Shown: positions 18,754 through 29,047, numbered from the stretch's first letter. The stretch is DNA of 64,000 nucleotides from Ferrimonas sediminum (GCF_900100175.1 NZ_FNEM01000016.1:5270-69269); one strand, 5' to 3'. Made by a program: numbers and translations. The notes: generated by a model not told the origin, from the sequence alone.

Positions 18754-19881
18754 ATGATTATCGTTGCTGATGAGAATATGCCGGCGCTGGATGCCATGTT
18801 TGGCCATTTGGCAGAGATTCGTTGTTATCCCGGCCGTGGGATCGGCCCGGAGCAGGTGCGCGATGCTGATGTCCTGCTGGTACGTAGTGTCACCCAGGTC
18901 AATCAGGCGTTGATTGATGCGGCGGAGAAGCTGAAGTTTGTCGGTACCGCCACCATCGGATTTGACCACATCGACGTCGCGGCGTTGGCGGCCAGAGAGA
19001 TCCCCTGGAGCAATGCCCCCGGCTGCAATGCCGAGGCGGTGGGTGAGTATGTGCTCACGGCGCTGCTGACCCTGGCCCAGCGTCTGTCGGTGTCCCTTGA
19101 GGGGAAAACTCTGGCGGTAATCGGCGCCGGCAATACCGGTTCTGCCACGGCGCGGCGTGCGCAGGCGTTGGGGATGCAGGTGCTGCTGTGTGATCCACCT
19201 CTGCAGGCGGCCGGAGACCCCCGTCAGTTTGAGTCACTGGACGCCGTGTTGGCAGCGGCTGACATCGTCAGCTGTCATGTGCCACTGGTTCGTGACGGCG
19301 CGCATCCCACCTGGCACCTGCTGGATGAGACCCGCCTGAACGGGCTCAAGCCTGATGCCTGGCTGGTGAATGCCTGCCGGGGTGAGGTGGTGGATAACCG
19401 GGCCTTGCTGGCGCTGAAACAAGCGCGGCCGGACCTCAAGTTGATTCTGGATGTGTGGGAGGGGGAGCCGTCGCCGATGGCGGAGCTGGTCGAGGTCTCC
19501 GAGATTGCCACGCCGCACATCGCCGGATACAGCGTCGAAGCCAAACTGCGGGGCAACTGGATGTTGCTTGAGGTGCTGGCGAAGCAGTTGGGGCTGGGAC
19601 CGGTGGCGGAGTTTTCCCGGTTTGTACCGGAAGCCGAGATTGCCTCGGTGCGGGTAAGTGCCGCTGTGAATCAGTCCCTGTTGGCCCGCGTTGCCCGTCT
19701 GGTGTACGACATCGACAGCGAAGATCGCCGCTTCCGGCAGTGGCTGGCGCAACCCGGTGGTTTTGACCGGCAGCGAAAAGCCCACCTCAATCGCAGAGAA
19801 TTTCTATCCTTAACCGTGGGTCACTCGGGGCAGGCGGCCCCGGACCTGTGGTCTGAACTCGGTTTTAATAAAGAGAGATAA
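18754..19881 (+). CDS. pdxB: Erythronate-4-phosphate dehydrogenase
   Basis: A 375-residue D-2-hydroxyacid dehydrogenase. The NAD-binding loop is at VIGAGNTGSATARRAQALGM (near residue 121-140), the catalytic Arg in VNACRGEVVDNRALL, Glu in DVWEGEPSP and His in ATPHIAGYS. The C-terminal domain (about residues 290-375) marks PdxB. It catalyses the second step of DXP-dependent pyridoxal phosphate synthesis. It ends 3 bases before asd, so the two are almost certainly one operon. Confidence 0.95.
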   Translation: MIIVADENMPALDAMFGHLAEIRCYPGRGIGPEQVRDADVLLVRSVTQVNQALIDAAEKLKFVGTATIGFDHIDVAALAAREIPWSNAPGCNAEAVGEYVLTALLTLAQRLSVSLEGKTLAVIGAGNTGSATARRAQALGMQVLLCDPPLQAAGDPRQFESLDAVLAAADIVSCHVPLVRDGAHPTWHLLDETRLNGLKPDAWLVNACRGEVVDNRALLALKQARPDLKLILDVWEGEPSPMAELVEVSEIATPHIAGYSVEAKLRGNWMLLEVLAKQLGLGPVAEFSRFVPEAEIASVRVSAAVNQSLLARVARLVYDIDSEDRRFRQWLAQPGGFDRQRKAHLNRREFLSLTVGHSGQAAPDLWSELGFNKER

Positions 19882-19884
19882 TCC

Positions 19885-20901
19885 ATGGCACAGGCATTTA
19901 ATGTCGCAATTTTGGGCGCCACCGGCGCCGTCGGTGAAGCCCTGATCCAGATTCTGGAAGAGCGGGAGTTTCCCATTGCCGAGCTGCATCTGCTGGCCAG
20001 TGCCAACAGTGCCGGCAAGACTCTGGCGTTTAAAGGAAAAAGCCTGACGGTTACCGATGTAGCGGAGTTTGACTGGAGTCAGGTGGAGCTGGCCTTTTTC
20101 TCTGCCGGCGGCGAGGTGTCGGCCCAGTATGCCCCGTTGGCGGCCGACGCCGGCTGCGTGGTCATCGACAACACCTCTCACTTCCGCAATGAGCCGGACG
20201 TGCCACTGGTGGTGCCGGAGATCAACGCCCATGCGCTGGCGGAGTTTCGTAATCGCAACATCATTGCCAACCCGAACTGCTCCACCATCCAGATGTTGAT
20301 GGCCCTGCACCCGATTCACCAGCAGTACGGCATCGACCGGATAAATGTGGCCACCTACCAGTCGGTATCCGGTGCCGGTCGCCGTGCCATCGAGGAGCTG
20401 GCCAAGCAGTGTGCTCAGTTGTTGAATGGCCTACCGGCGAAAAACGAGGTGTTCGACAATCAGATCGCCTTCAATGTGCTGCCGAAGATCGATGATTTCA
20501 TGGATAACGGTTACACCAAGGAAGAGATGAAAATGGTCTGGGAAACCCAGAAGATTTTCGGTGACGCCAGCATCGCGGTGAACGCTACGGCGGTGCGGGT
20601 ACCGGTATTCCATGGTCACGGTGAAGCGATTCACCTGGAAACCCGTCAGCCTACCTCTGTGGAGGAGGTGAAGGCACTGCTTAGCCAGGCGCCCGGACTG
20701 GTGCTGATGGAGGAAGATCAGGACTACCCCACTCAGGTGGGGAACGCCACTGGCCAGGATGAGGTCTTCGTTGGCCGGGTGCGCCAGGATATCAGCCACC
20801 CCTGTGGCCTTAACCTGTGGGTGGTCGCAGACAACATTCGCAAAGGCGCGGCCCTCAATGCGGTGCAGATTGCCGAAACTCTGATCAGGGATTATCTGTA
20901 A
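19885..20901 (+). CDS. asd: Aspartate-semialdehyde dehydrogenase
   Basis: A 338-residue protein with the NADP-binding loop ILGATGAVGEALI near residue 9, the catalytic cysteine in ANPNCSTIQ (residue 132) and the downstream HGHGEAIHLE histidine. It reduces aspartyl phosphate to aspartate semialdehyde for lysine/diaminopimelate, threonine and methionine. In E. coli the gene beside pdxB is usg, a homologue that lacks this cysteine; here the cysteine is present, so this copy should be active. Start ATG 3 bases after the pdxB stop. Confidence 0.95.
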   Translation: MAQAFNVAILGATGAVGEALIQILEEREFPIAELHLLASANSAGKTLAFKGKSLTVTDVAEFDWSQVELAFFSAGGEVSAQYAPLAADAGCVVIDNTSHFRNEPDVPLVVPEINAHALAEFRNRNIIANPNCSTIQMLMALHPIHQQYGIDRINVATYQSVSGAGRRAIEELAKQCAQLLNGLPAKNEVFDNQIAFNVLPKIDDFMDNGYTKEEMKMVWETQKIFGDASIAVNATAVRVPVFHGHGEAIHLETRQPTSVEEVKALLSQAPGLVLMEEDQDYPTQVGNATGQDEVFVGRVRQDISHPCGLNLWVVADNIRKGAALNAVQIAETLIRDYL

Positions 20902-20923
20902 CTACCAGGGGTAATTCCTGCAG

Positions 20924-20952
20924 CAGCCGCCCCGAATTCGGGGCGGCTGTTT
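20924..20952 (+). terminator. asd terminator
   Basis: A perfect inverted repeat with arms CAGCCGCCCC and GGGGCGGCTG around GAATTC, followed by tttgct, 22 bases after the asd stop. Confidence 0.75.
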
Positions 20953-21087
20953 GCTATGGGCGATGTCAGGGGGCGAGGCCTTGATCACTTCGGGTAGCGC
21001 CTGTCCCAGCAACTGCTGTTGTCCTTATGGCAGATGAGATATAGTGTTGAGATCGCAGCATTTAAAAATCAAACCATAGACACAGAT

Positions 21088-22818
21088 ATGCGGGCCTGCA
21101 AAATGACTGGAAAGCAAAGGGTATTGGTAGCCCTGTTGAGTGGGGCCATGGCCTGCTCGTATTCATTACATGCCGTTGGCGAAGGGGTGGCTGTTGCCGG
21201 GCCTCAGGGTGAACTGAAGCAAGTCACCATCGGGCCGACCTCCCCCAGCGATACTTTATGGCGTCTGGCCAAAGCCCACCAACCGGAAGGCGCGACTGTC
21301 TACCAGACCATGCTGGCGCTGTATCAGGCCAACCCTCAGGCGTTCAGCAGTCAGAACCTCAATGCCCTTGAAAAGGGGATGATCCTCACTGTCCCAGATG
21401 ATTCGGTGATTCTGGCCATCGATCCGGCCGAAGCGAAGGCGCGCGCCTCTTCCGACGACAAGCGCTGGAGTGCTTTACCGGTGGCAGCTAAGGCCAATGT
21501 GGCGCCGAAGCCGGTGGGGGCTCAAGCCCCGACGCCGAAACAGGCCACCACGCCCGGGGTGGATAAAGAGCTGGCTCGCCTGAACGATGAATTGAACCTG
21601 CAAAAGCAGCAATCGGCGGAACAGATTGGTCGTCTGCGACAGGAGCTGGGGCACTCCATCGATGAGATGGCGGCGATGCTGGAGCAGAATGAACTGCTTA
21701 AGGCTCGCCTGGATGAACTGAACCAGCAGGTGTTGACTCTGCAAAGTGCCCTGGATGATCAGCAGGCCGTCAATCGGGAGCTGGAGCAGCAACTGGTGTC
21801 GCCCATGGCCAGCGCCAACTCCGCAGAGGTGGTGGAACCGGCTCAGGACATTGAAGAGAGTGGCATCTGGCAGCAGTTGTGGGCCAAACCCTGGCTGGTT
21901 GGCATTGCGGCAGTGGTACCGACCCTGTTCCTGTTGGTCTTGGTGTGGTTGTACATCCGTCGCCGCTCGCCGGAGCCGGATGGCAGCATCGCTCAGGTTT
22001 CGGATCCGATTCAGCCCTCAGTCCCGGAGCCGGCCGTCGTCGTTTCGGCACCGGCATCGGCTGACAGCCAGGATACGGCGGCCATTCAGCTGGAACCCTC
22101 TGCCACCGAAGCCGAGGAACCGGTGCAGTCGTTGGAGGAGTTGCTGCAGGAGCATCAGGCCATGGAAAGCGGCGATGCCCAGGCCTCGGAGCCTGATTTC
22201 AACGATGAGCTGTTGGCGAACATGGCCATCAACGAACTCGAGCCGGATGTGGACACGGTGATGTCTGAGCTTGGAGTGGCCCTGGATGACAGTGCCGACA
22301 TGGTCGAATTGATGAACGATGGTGATGACGGCAGCATGGCCATGGCTGAGGATGACATTGAAGCGTTGCTCAAAGATCATTCGCCAGTGGACTCCGAGTC
22401 TCAGCCGGAGGCCGATGAGCCGGCCCTTCAGGCGCCGCTCGAGTCGGAGCCGGTGGACAGCAGACTGGATCTGAGCGTGGACAATGAGCCAAGCCTGGAG
22501 ATGGGCAAAACCGGGGATGAGGAGTTTATCGATATCGATAAACTGCTGGACGAGTCCCACAGCGATGAGGCTCAGGTTGAGCCCTACAATGGCCTTGACC
22601 TGGACATCGGTGATCCGGATTTGACCAGCCTGATTGGTGAGCCGTCCGGGGTGGACGTGGATGACGAGGTCAGTGGTTACAGTGCCAAACTGGATCTGGC
22701 CCGGGCTTACATCGAGATCGATGACAAGGACAGTGCCAAGGCGTTGCTTCGGGAAGTGATCGATAAGGGGGCCGGCGCCCAGCAGGGGGAAGCCCAGGAG
22801 TTGCTGGATCGCCTGTAG
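21088..22818 (+). CDS. fimV: FimV/HubP-type polar hub protein
   Basis: About 576 residues. A signal peptide (VLVALLSGAMACSYSLHA) is followed by the LysM-like FimV N-terminal domain (IGPTSPSDTLWRLA, YQTMLALYQANPQAF, LNALEKGMILTVP), then a coiled coil from about 165 to 245. One membrane helix follows (WLVGIAAVVPTLFLLVLVWLYI), then a long acidic Asp/Glu-rich cytoplasmic stretch and the conserved FimV end (KLDLARAYIEIDDKDSAKAL). Such proteins organise the cell pole, linking peptidoglycan to chemotaxis, flagella, pili and chromosome partition proteins. The start is ambiguous: ATG 21088 or ATG 21103, neither with a good ribosome-binding site. Located between asd and truA as in relatives. Confidence 0.9.
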   Translation: MRACKMTGKQRVLVALLSGAMACSYSLHAVGEGVAVAGPQGELKQVTIGPTSPSDTLWRLAKAHQPEGATVYQTMLALYQANPQAFSSQNLNALEKGMILTVPDDSVILAIDPAEAKARASSDDKRWSALPVAAKANVAPKPVGAQAPTPKQATTPGVDKELARLNDELNLQKQQSAEQIGRLRQELGHSIDEMAAMLEQNELLKARLDELNQQVLTLQSALDDQQAVNRELEQQLVSPMASANSAEVVEPAQDIEESGIWQQLWAKPWLVGIAAVVPTLFLLVLVWLYIRRRSPEPDGSIAQVSDPIQPSVPEPAVVVSAPASADSQDTAAIQLEPSATEAEEPVQSLEELLQEHQAMESGDAQASEPDFNDELLANMAINELEPDVDTVMSELGVALDDSADMVELMNDGDDGSMAMAEDDIEALLKDHSPVDSESQPEADEPALQAPLESEPVDSRLDLSVDNEPSLEMGKTGDEEFIDIDKLLDESHSDEAQVEPYNGLDLDIGDPDLTSLIGEPSGVDVDDEVSGYSAKLDLARAYIEIDDKDSAKALLREVIDKGAGAQQGEAQELLDRL

Positions 22819-22841
22819 ATAACGGTTCGACGAATCGATGG

Positions 22842-22869
22842 AAAACGGTGGCTCAGGCCACCGTTTTTT
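22842..22869 (+). terminator. fimV terminator
   Basis: AAAACGGTGG, ctcagg, CCACCGTTTTTT: a stem with a short loop and T-run, 23 bases after the fimV stop. The remaining 212 bases before truA hold no gene that I can support. Confidence 0.85.
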
Positions 22870-23081
22870 GTGCCAACGAAAGGGAAAACTCACAGTTTTG
22901 TATCAGGCTGGCGGGTAGGTCGCACTGCGGTAATCCGGCAATTGGTTGACGACAAAATTCAGCAACGCAGACCAGATCTACACCGGGTTTGGTATTACAA
23001 TGCTCGGCCGCACGGTGGCAGCGGTAAAGTTGCGGTAATTTGGTATAATGCGCCCCTTTTTGAACAGCAGGTAGTACGGGT

Positions 23082-23873
23082 ATGAGAGTCGCACTGGGAA
23101 TTGAGTATGACGGCAGTCGCTATTTTGGTTGGCAACGCCAGCGGGAAGTGGTTGGCGTTCAGCAGCGACTGGAGGAAGCCCTGTCGGTCGTTGCCAATCA
23201 TCCGGTGGAGGTGTTTTGTGCCGGTCGGACCGATGCCGGCGTGCACGGCACTGGCCAGGTCGTGCACTTTGATACCGATGCGGTTCGCCCCGAGCGTGCC
23301 TGGACATTGGGGTTAAATGCCAACCTTCCCGGGGACGTTGCGGTACGCTGGGCCAAGCCGGTCAGCGATGAATTTCATGCCCGTTTTTCAGCTACGGCCC
23401 GACGCTACCGCTATATCATCTATAACCACCGATACCGGCCAGCAATTCTGGGCAGTGGCGTCAGCCACTATTACCACGAGCTGGATGAAACCTTAATGCA
23501 CCAGGCGGGTCAACTGTTATTGGGTGAACAGGATTTTAGCTCGTTCAGGGCGATCCAGTGCCAGTCAAACTCGCCGTGGCGGAATGTGCATCACCTAACC
23601 GTCAGTCGTCGTAATCACTACGTGATTGTCGACATCAAGGCCAACGCTTTTGTTCACCATATGGTGCGCAACATCGTCGGGTCATTGATGACTGTGGGGA
23701 AAGGGGAGCAGCCGGTGGAGTGGATTTCGGAGTTGTTGGCTGCCAAAGATCGCAACCTGGCTTCGGCGACCTCCAAGGCTGAGGGGCTGTATCTGGTTCA
23801 GGTAGACTACCCGGAGCAATTTGCGATTCCGGCGAGTGAACCGGGGCCGCTTTTTTTACCAGACCCGTTGTAG
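23082..23873 (+). CDS. truA: tRNA pseudouridine(38-40) synthase TruA
   Basis: A 263-residue protein with the catalytic aspartate Asp51 in [20 protein letters not shown], an [10 protein letters not shown] segment and the C-terminal [15 protein letters not shown]. It makes pseudouridine at positions 38-40 in the anticodon arm of many tRNAs. Starts [20 protein letters not shown], matching the family. Flanked by fimV and accD. Confidence 0.96.
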   Translation: MRVALGIEYDGSRYFGWQRQREVVGVQQRLEEALSVVANHPVEVFCAGRTDAGVHGTGQVVHFDTDAVRPERAWTLGLNANLPGDVAVRWAKPVSDEFHARFSATARRYRYIIYNHRYRPAILGSGVSHYYHELDETLMHQAGQLLLGEQDFSSFRAIQCQSNSPWRNVHHLTVSRRNHYVIVDIKANAFVHHMVRNIVGSLMTVGKGEQPVEWISELLAAKDRNLASATSKAEGLYLVQVDYPEQFAIPASEPGPLFLPDPL

Positions 23874-24012
23874 AGAGTTAAACGCCAGGCAGTGAATTTA
23901 GCCGCATTTTCCCTGAGAATTATCGGGTTAGACCAGTTTTCAGTATCGCCTGTGTGACCTTTGTGGTTTAATTTGTTCAGTTTGAGCCCAGGTGCCAGAA
24001 AATAGAATTCGA

Positions 24013-24046
24013 AAACAGGCTACTATTATTCAGATAATAGCCTGTT
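24013..24046 (+). terminator. Hairpin between truA and accD
   Basis: AAACAGG and CCTGTTT form the base of the stem and CTATTAT/ATAATAG the top, with a small bulge and a tcag loop. It lies 140 bases after truA and 50 before accD. A terminator for truA is likely; the T-run is short. Confidence 0.5.
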
Positions 24047-24096
24047 TGCAGCAGATAACCGCCTAATCAGGCCAATCATTTACAGGACTAGCGACG

Positions 24097-24963
24097 ATGA
24101 GTTGGTTAGAGAAAATCCTGCCGAAAAGTAAAACAGTCGCGGCCCGTCGCCACTCCGTACCAGAGGGGGTATGGAGCAAGTGTGGTAACTGTGATCAGAT
24201 CCTCTACCGAGCAGAGTTAGAGCGTAATCTGGAAGTGTGTCCTAAATGTGACCACCACATGCGAATCGGGGCCCGAGCACGGCTGGAAGGGTTCTTCGAT
24301 GAAGGAACCATGCATGAAATCGGTACTGACTTGGTGCCCCAGGATGTATTGAAGTTCCGGGATTCCAAGAAATATAAAGATCGTATCAGCCAGGGTGAAA
24401 AAGCCAGTGGTGAGTCTGACGCGCTGATTGCAGCCGAAGGCATGCTGAAAGGACAACCCGTGGTGGCGTGTTCGTTTGAGTTTGCCTTTATGGGCGGCTC
24501 TATGGCCTCCGTGGTCGGCGCTCGATTTGTTCGGGCGGTCGAGATCTGCCTGGATAAAAACCTGCCGTTGGTGTGCTTCTCCGCCAGTGGTGGTGCCCGC
24601 ATGCAGGAGGCGCTGTTCTCCCTGATGCAGATGGCCAAAACCTCTGCGGCCCTGGCCAAGATGAGTGAGAGGGGGCTGCCCTACATCTCGGTATTGACGG
24701 ATCCCACCATGGGCGGCGTCTCAGCCAGTCTGGCGATGCTGGGTGATATCAATGTGGCCGAACCCAAGGCTCTGATCGGCTTTGCCGGTCCCCGGGTTAT
24801 CGAGCAAACCGTGCGGGAGCAACTGCCGGAAGGGTTCCAGCGCAGTGAGTTCCTGTTGGAGAAAGGGGCCATCGACATGATCGTCGATCGTCGTCAGATG
24901 CGCGACACCCTGGCTCGAATACTGGGCAAGTTTACCCACGCGGCGCCTCAAGAGACCGAATAA
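24097..24963 (+). CDS. accD: Acetyl-CoA carboxylase carboxyltransferase subunit beta
   Basis: A 288-residue protein with an N-terminal zinc ribbon (Cys29, Cys32, Cys48, Cys51) and the crotonase-like carboxyltransferase core ([50 protein letters not shown]). With AccA it transfers carboxyl from biotin to acetyl-CoA, the first committed step of fatty acid synthesis. An AGGA site lies about 10 bases before the ATG. The stop overlaps the folC start by one base (TAATG), so translation is coupled. Confidence 0.97.
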   Translation: MSWLEKILPKSKTVAARRHSVPEGVWSKCGNCDQILYRAELERNLEVCPKCDHHMRIGARARLEGFFDEGTMHEIGTDLVPQDVLKFRDSKKYKDRISQGEKASGESDALIAAEGMLKGQPVVACSFEFAFMGGSMASVVGARFVRAVEICLDKNLPLVCFSASGGARMQEALFSLMQMAKTSAALAKMSERGLPYISVLTDPTMGGVSASLAMLGDINVAEPKALIGFAGPRVIEQTVREQLPEGFQRSEFLLEKGAIDMIVDRRQMRDTLARILGKFTHAAPQETE

Positions 24964-26216
24964 TGGCCAATGCGGCACCTTTTTCAAGCCAGTCCCTCCA
25001 GGACTGGCTTGATTTTATTCTGGCGGTACACCCGTCGGAGATCGACATGGGGTTGAGCCGGCTGCGTCAGGTGGCCGAGGCCATGGCGTTGGATGCCCTG
25101 CCGGACTCCACCGTAGTGACCGTCGCCGGTACCAATGGCAAAGGGTCCACCTGCGCCATGATGGAATCGATACTTCTTCAGGCCGGAATTAGCACCGGTG
25201 TCTTCAGCTCTCCTCACCTTCATCGCTATAACGAGCGGGTGCGCGTCGATGGTAACGAGCTGGATGATCAGTCTCATCTGGATGCCTTTGCTGCCATCGA
25301 ACAGGCTCGCGGGCCGATTCAGCTTACCTTCTTTGAGTTTTCGGCTTTGGGCGCCCTGTATCTGTTCGCCCGGCACAAGCCAAAAGTGGTGCTGCTTGAA
25401 GTAGGTCTTGGGGGGCGACTGGATGCCACCAACCTGATTGATGCGGATCTGGCTGTGATCACCTCCATCGATCTGGATCACCAGGAGTACCTTGGTGACA
25501 GCCGCGACTCCGTCGGTCGTGAAAAGGCTGGAATCTTTCGGACCGGGGTTGCTGCGGTGATTGGAGAGCCGGATCTGCCGGCTTCGGTGACCGAGTATGC
25601 CCAGGCGTTGGGCACCCCTCTGATTCGGGTGGGGCATGAGTTTCACGCCGACTATCGGGCCGACCACTGGCAGTTCCGCCGCCCCGGTCGTCATCTCGAC
25701 GCCCTGCCCATGCCGGCGTTGCCTGCCATGAATGCCGCCACCGCGGTGGCGGCTATCGATCGCCTGATGCCTGAAATAAGCGTCGATGCTTTGGCTGCCG
25801 GTTTGTCGACAGCCACTCTGCCGGGAAGGATGCAGCCACTGAGCCTGTCACCGCGTCTCTATACCGATGTGGCCCATAACCCCCATGCGGCGCGCTATCT
25901 GGCTCAACGATTGGAAGCCATGAAGGGGCAGGGACGGGTGCTGGCAGTGTGTGCCATGTTGGAAGACAAGGAGATCGAAGCGTCACTGGCGCCGCTGATG
26001 ACGGTGGTGGATGAGTGGTTCGCGGCTCCGCTGGCGGTGCCCAGAGGCAGTAATGGGGAACGTGTTGCCGAGGCCGTTGGTGGTGCGTCGATCCATGGGT
26101 CGGTTGCCGAGGCGATGGCGGCGGCCCGGAGCCAGCAGCAACAATTAGATCTAGTCATTGTGTTTGGCTCCTTTTACACTGTGGCTCAGGCGCAACACGC
26201 AATTGCAGGAGAATAG
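24963..26216 (+). CDS. folC: Bifunctional dihydrofolate synthase/folylpolyglutamate synthase
   Basis: A 417-residue Mur-ligase-family enzyme. The ATP loop is TVAGTNGKGSTCAMMES near residue 52, the Mg/glutamate region VVLLEVGLGGRLDATNLID, and the C-terminal ligase domain begins near residue 290 (LYTDVAHNPHAARYLA). It adds glutamate to dihydropteroate and folates. Coupled to accD by a 1-base overlap and followed 3 bases later by dedD. Confidence 0.96.
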   Translation: MANAAPFSSQSLQDWLDFILAVHPSEIDMGLSRLRQVAEAMALDALPDSTVVTVAGTNGKGSTCAMMESILLQAGISTGVFSSPHLHRYNERVRVDGNELDDQSHLDAFAAIEQARGPIQLTFFEFSALGALYLFARHKPKVVLLEVGLGGRLDATNLIDADLAVITSIDLDHQEYLGDSRDSVGREKAGIFRTGVAAVIGEPDLPASVTEYAQALGTPLIRVGHEFHADYRADHWQFRRPGRHLDALPMPALPAMNAATAVAAIDRLMPEISVDALAAGLSTATLPGRMQPLSLSPRLYTDVAHNPHAARYLAQRLEAMKGQGRVLAVCAMLEDKEIEASLAPLMTVVDEWFAAPLAVPRGSNGERVAEAVGGASIHGSVAEAMAAARSQQQQLDLVIVFGSFYTVAQAQHAIAGE

Positions 26217-26219
26217 AGC

Positions 26220-26735
26220 TTGTCTGCTCAGTTAAAGAACCGGATTGTCGGCACATTGGTGCTGACGGCACTGGCGGTGATCTTTCTTCCCGATCTCCTC
26301 AGTGGTGAAAAACAGAGAGTGCAGGAGAATTTTGCCACCATTCCACTGCGACCGGTGTCTCTGCCCGAGCCTGTGCCGGAGCAGGCGTTTGACGACGTTG
26401 CCCTGACCGACACCGGGGCGGAGAAGGAGACAGTCAAGCCGGCGTCCAAGGCGGCGACTAAGCCGACGCCGTCGACCACTGAGATACGTCAAGGCTGGAC
26501 CATTCAGCTGGGTACTTTCAAGAACGCCAAGAACGTGAATAATCTGGTGAGTCAACTCCGTGAAAAGGGGTTTCGGGCCTATACGGTGCCCGCCAGGCCG
26601 GTGGAGGGTCGCTTGAACCGGGTCTTTGTCGGGCCGGACATCTCCAAAGACGCCTTGGTGAAAGAGAAGGCGCGCCTGGCCCAACTGACCGAACTCAACG
26701 GCAGCTTGGTGCGCTACAAGGCCACTGATATTTAA
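26220..26735 (+). CDS. dedD: SPOR domain cell-division protein DedD
   Basis: A 171-residue protein with a single N-terminal membrane helix (RIVGTLVLTALAVIFLPDLL), a Pro/Lys/Thr-rich linker and a C-terminal SPOR domain (about 95-170: GWTIQLGTFKNAKNVNNLVS, VFVGPDISKD). SPOR domains bind denuded septal peptidoglycan, and DedD assists FtsN in division. It starts at a TTG (26220) with GGAG upstream; no in-frame ATG is available before the membrane helix. Last gene before a terminator. Confidence 0.88.
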   Translation: MSAQLKNRIVGTLVLTALAVIFLPDLLSGEKQRVQENFATIPLRPVSLPEPVPEQAFDDVALTDTGAEKETVKPASKAATKPTPSTTEIRQGWTIQLGTFKNAKNVNNLVSQLREKGFRAYTVPARPVEGRLNRVFVGPDISKDALVKEKARLAQLTELNGSLVRYKATDI

Positions 26736-26750
26736 CCTGATTCAGCACAG

Positions 26751-26775
26751 AGCCCGCATTTATGCGGGCTTTTTA
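26751..26775 (+). terminator. accD-folC-dedD operon terminator
   Basis: AGCCCGCA, ttta, TGCGGGCT then TTTT; 16 bases after the dedD stop. Confidence 0.9.
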
Positions 26776-26867
26776 GTGCATGTAACAGTCGATGAAATTT
26801 AGATGTGAAAGGGCGGGCGCTCTGTTAAAATTGCCGCCCAAACGTAGATTCGGAGGCGATACTCGCT

Positions 26868-27359
26868 GTGATGGTTTGGATTGATTACGCCATACTGGCT
26901 GTCATTGGACTTTCTGTCCTTATTAGTCTGGTTCGCGGCTTTGCCCGCGAAGCGATGTCTTTGGTGGTGTGGGTGCTGGCCTTCCTGGTCTCCAGCCGCT
27001 TCTATGAAGATCTTGCGGTTTATCTGAGCCAGATAGACGATCCCATGTTGAGAAATGGCGCCGCCATCTCAATTCTCTTTGTGGCCACACTGATTCTCGG
27101 TGGCCTGCTGAATTACCTCATCGGTCAGATGGTCGACCGAACTGGCCTGACCGGAACCGACCGGGTGCTGGGTGTGGTCTTCGGTGCTGCCCGCGGAGCC
27201 TTGGTGGTGGCTGCGGTGCTGTTCTTCCTCGATAGCTTTACCGGGGCCGCGTCCTCGGGCTGGTGGCACGATTCGGTGTTGATTCCCGAATTCAAAGTCG
27301 TCATTCAATGGTTCTTCCAATACCTGGAGCAAAGCTCCAGTTTTTTACCAAAAATATAA
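26868..27359 (+). CDS. cvpA: CvpA family membrane protein
   Basis: A 163-residue protein with four hydrophobic segments (IDYAILAVIGLSVLISLVRG, SLVVWVLAFLVSSRFY, AAISILFVATLILGGLLNYL, RGALVVAAVLFFLDS) and the CvpA motif TGTDRVLGVVFGAARG. Originally linked to colicin V production; it contributes to envelope stress tolerance. GTG at 26868 is preferred because GGAGG lies 11 bases upstream; ATG 26871 is the next codon. It precedes purF by 54 bases, the same pair as in E. coli. Confidence 0.92.
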   Translation: MMVWIDYAILAVIGLSVLISLVRGFAREAMSLVVWVLAFLVSSRFYEDLAVYLSQIDDPMLRNGAAISILFVATLILGGLLNYLIGQMVDRTGLTGTDRVLGVVFGAARGALVVAAVLFFLDSFTGAASSGWWHDSVLIPEFKVVIQWFFQYLEQSSSFLPKI

Positions 27360-27413
27360 TAAAACCATGACCCTACTAACTATGAACATCTTACCGAATA
27401 AGGATCAACAATA

Positions 27414-28928
27414 ATGTGTGGTATCGTCGGAATTGTTGCTCATTCCTCCGTCAACCAGACCATCTATGACGCGCTGACTGTTCTGCAGCATCGCGGCCAG
27501 GATGCGGCCGGTATCGTCACCGTGGATGCGGAAGCATTCCGGTTGCGTAAGGCCAACGGCCTGGTTAAGGATGTATTTGAAAGTAAACACATGCTGCGTC
27601 TGCAAGGCAACGTGGGTATCGGCCATGTGCGTTACCCGACGGCGGGCTCCTCCAGCTCCTCCGAGGCGCAGCCGTTTTACGTCAACTCTCCTTTTGGTAT
27701 TACTCTGGCTCACAACGGCAACCTGACCAATGCCCATGAGTTGAGTGACTCCATGGCCAAGATGCGTCGCCACATCAACACCAACTCTGACTCGGAGCTG
27801 TTGCTGAATGTGCTGGCTCACGAGATTCAGCAGATGCCGGGTTATCAACTGGATGCCGAGCAGGTCTTCAGTGCCGTCAGCCAACTGCACAAGAAGGTGC
27901 GCGGTGCCTACGCCTGTGTCGCCCTGGTTGTGGGGCAGGGGATGGTGGCATTCCGAGACCCCAACGGCATTCGCCCGCTGGTGCTGGGTAAGCGTCAGTC
28001 GGACAACGGCCAGGAGTTTATGGTGGCCTCGGAGAGTGTGGCACTGGATGCCGTGGGCTTTGAGTACATTCGGGATGTGGCACCTGGTGAGGCGATCTAC
28101 GTCGACGTTGAGGGCCACCTGTTTACTAAACAGTGCGCCGAGCAGCCGCTGCTGAGTCCGTGCATCTTTGAGTTTGTGTACTTTGCCCGCCCGGACTCCA
28201 CCATTGACGGCATCTCGGTATACGCCAGCCGGGTGAACATGGGCCGTAAACTGGGAGCCAAGATTGCCCGGGAGTGGGAAGATCATGACATCGATGTGGT
28301 GATTCCGATTCCGGAAACCTCCTGCGACATCGCGCTCCAGATTGCCAACGAACTGGATCTGCCGTACCGGCAGGGGTTTGTGAAAAACCGTTATGTTGGT
28401 CGTACCTTTATTATGCCGGGACAGGCGGAGCGTAAGAAGTCGGTACGTCGCAAGCTCAACGCCATTGGTCAGGAGTTTAAGGGCAAAAACGTGCTGCTGG
28501 TGGACGACTCGGTGGTGCGGGGTACCACCTCACAGCAGATCATCGAGATGGCCCGGGAGTCCGGCGCACGTAAGGTGTATTTCGCTTCTGCGGCACCGGA
28601 GATTCGTTTCCCCAATGTCTACGGCATCGATATGCCCAGCCCGCAGGAACTGATCGCCTATGGCCGGGATGTGGAAGAGGTGTGCAGCCTGATCAAGGCT
28701 GACGGCCTGATCTACCAGGATCTGGAGGATCTGGTGGCGGCGGTCAGCGAAGAGAATCCGACGGTGAATCGCTTCGATACCTCGGTGTTTAATGGCGAGT
28801 ACGTGACTCAGGACGTGGATCAGGGCTACCTGGATCAGCTGACCGCATCACGCAGTGATGACGCCAAGGCCCAACGGGACTCTGAGCAGAGCAGTAACCT
28901 GGAGATTCACAACGTCTGTCACCCTTAG
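27414..28928 (+). CDS. purF: Amidophosphoribosyltransferase
   Basis: A 504-residue protein. Removal of Met exposes the nucleophile Cys2 ([12 protein letters not shown]). The class II glutaminase domain includes [11 protein letters not shown] and [19 protein letters not shown]. The phosphoribosyltransferase half carries the PRPP loop [17 protein letters not shown]. It catalyses the first step of de novo purine synthesis. I looked for a PurR box before cvpA and saw only a weak half-site (caaacgt near 26840). Ends before a bidirectional terminator. Confidence 0.97.
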   Translation: MCGIVGIVAHSSVNQTIYDALTVLQHRGQDAAGIVTVDAEAFRLRKANGLVKDVFESKHMLRLQGNVGIGHVRYPTAGSSSSSEAQPFYVNSPFGITLAHNGNLTNAHELSDSMAKMRRHINTNSDSELLLNVLAHEIQQMPGYQLDAEQVFSAVSQLHKKVRGAYACVALVVGQGMVAFRDPNGIRPLVLGKRQSDNGQEFMVASESVALDAVGFEYIRDVAPGEAIYVDVEGHLFTKQCAEQPLLSPCIFEFVYFARPDSTIDGISVYASRVNMGRKLGAKIAREWEDHDIDVVIPIPETSCDIALQIANELDLPYRQGFVKNRYVGRTFIMPGQAERKKSVRRKLNAIGQEFKGKNVLLVDDSVVRGTTSQQIIEMARESGARKVYFASAAPEIRFPNVYGIDMPSPQELIAYGRDVEEVCSLIKADGLIYQDLEDLVAAVSEENPTVNRFDTSVFNGEYVTQDVDQGYLDQLTASRSDDAKAQRDSEQSSNLEIHNVCHP

Positions 28929-29015
28929 GGGCTGTGAACCTTTGGTGATTGGCTATCGAGGTGGGTAGAGCCTGTTCCCTGAATTGGCTGGCACCGAGAC
29001 GGGGTTGCCTGGAAA

Positions 29016-29047
29016 TAAAAAACGCGCCGTAGAGGCGCGTTTTTTTA
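29016..29047. terminator. Bidirectional terminator between purF and the Yip1-family gene
   Basis: AAAAAACGCGCC, gtaga, GGCGCGTTTTTTT, with A-run and T-run on the two sides, serving the convergent genes on both sides. Confidence 0.9.

Noticed and set aside
26800-26870. PurR operator before cvpA-purF
   Set aside because: Only a partial half-site (caaacgt) is visible, not the 16-base palindrome.
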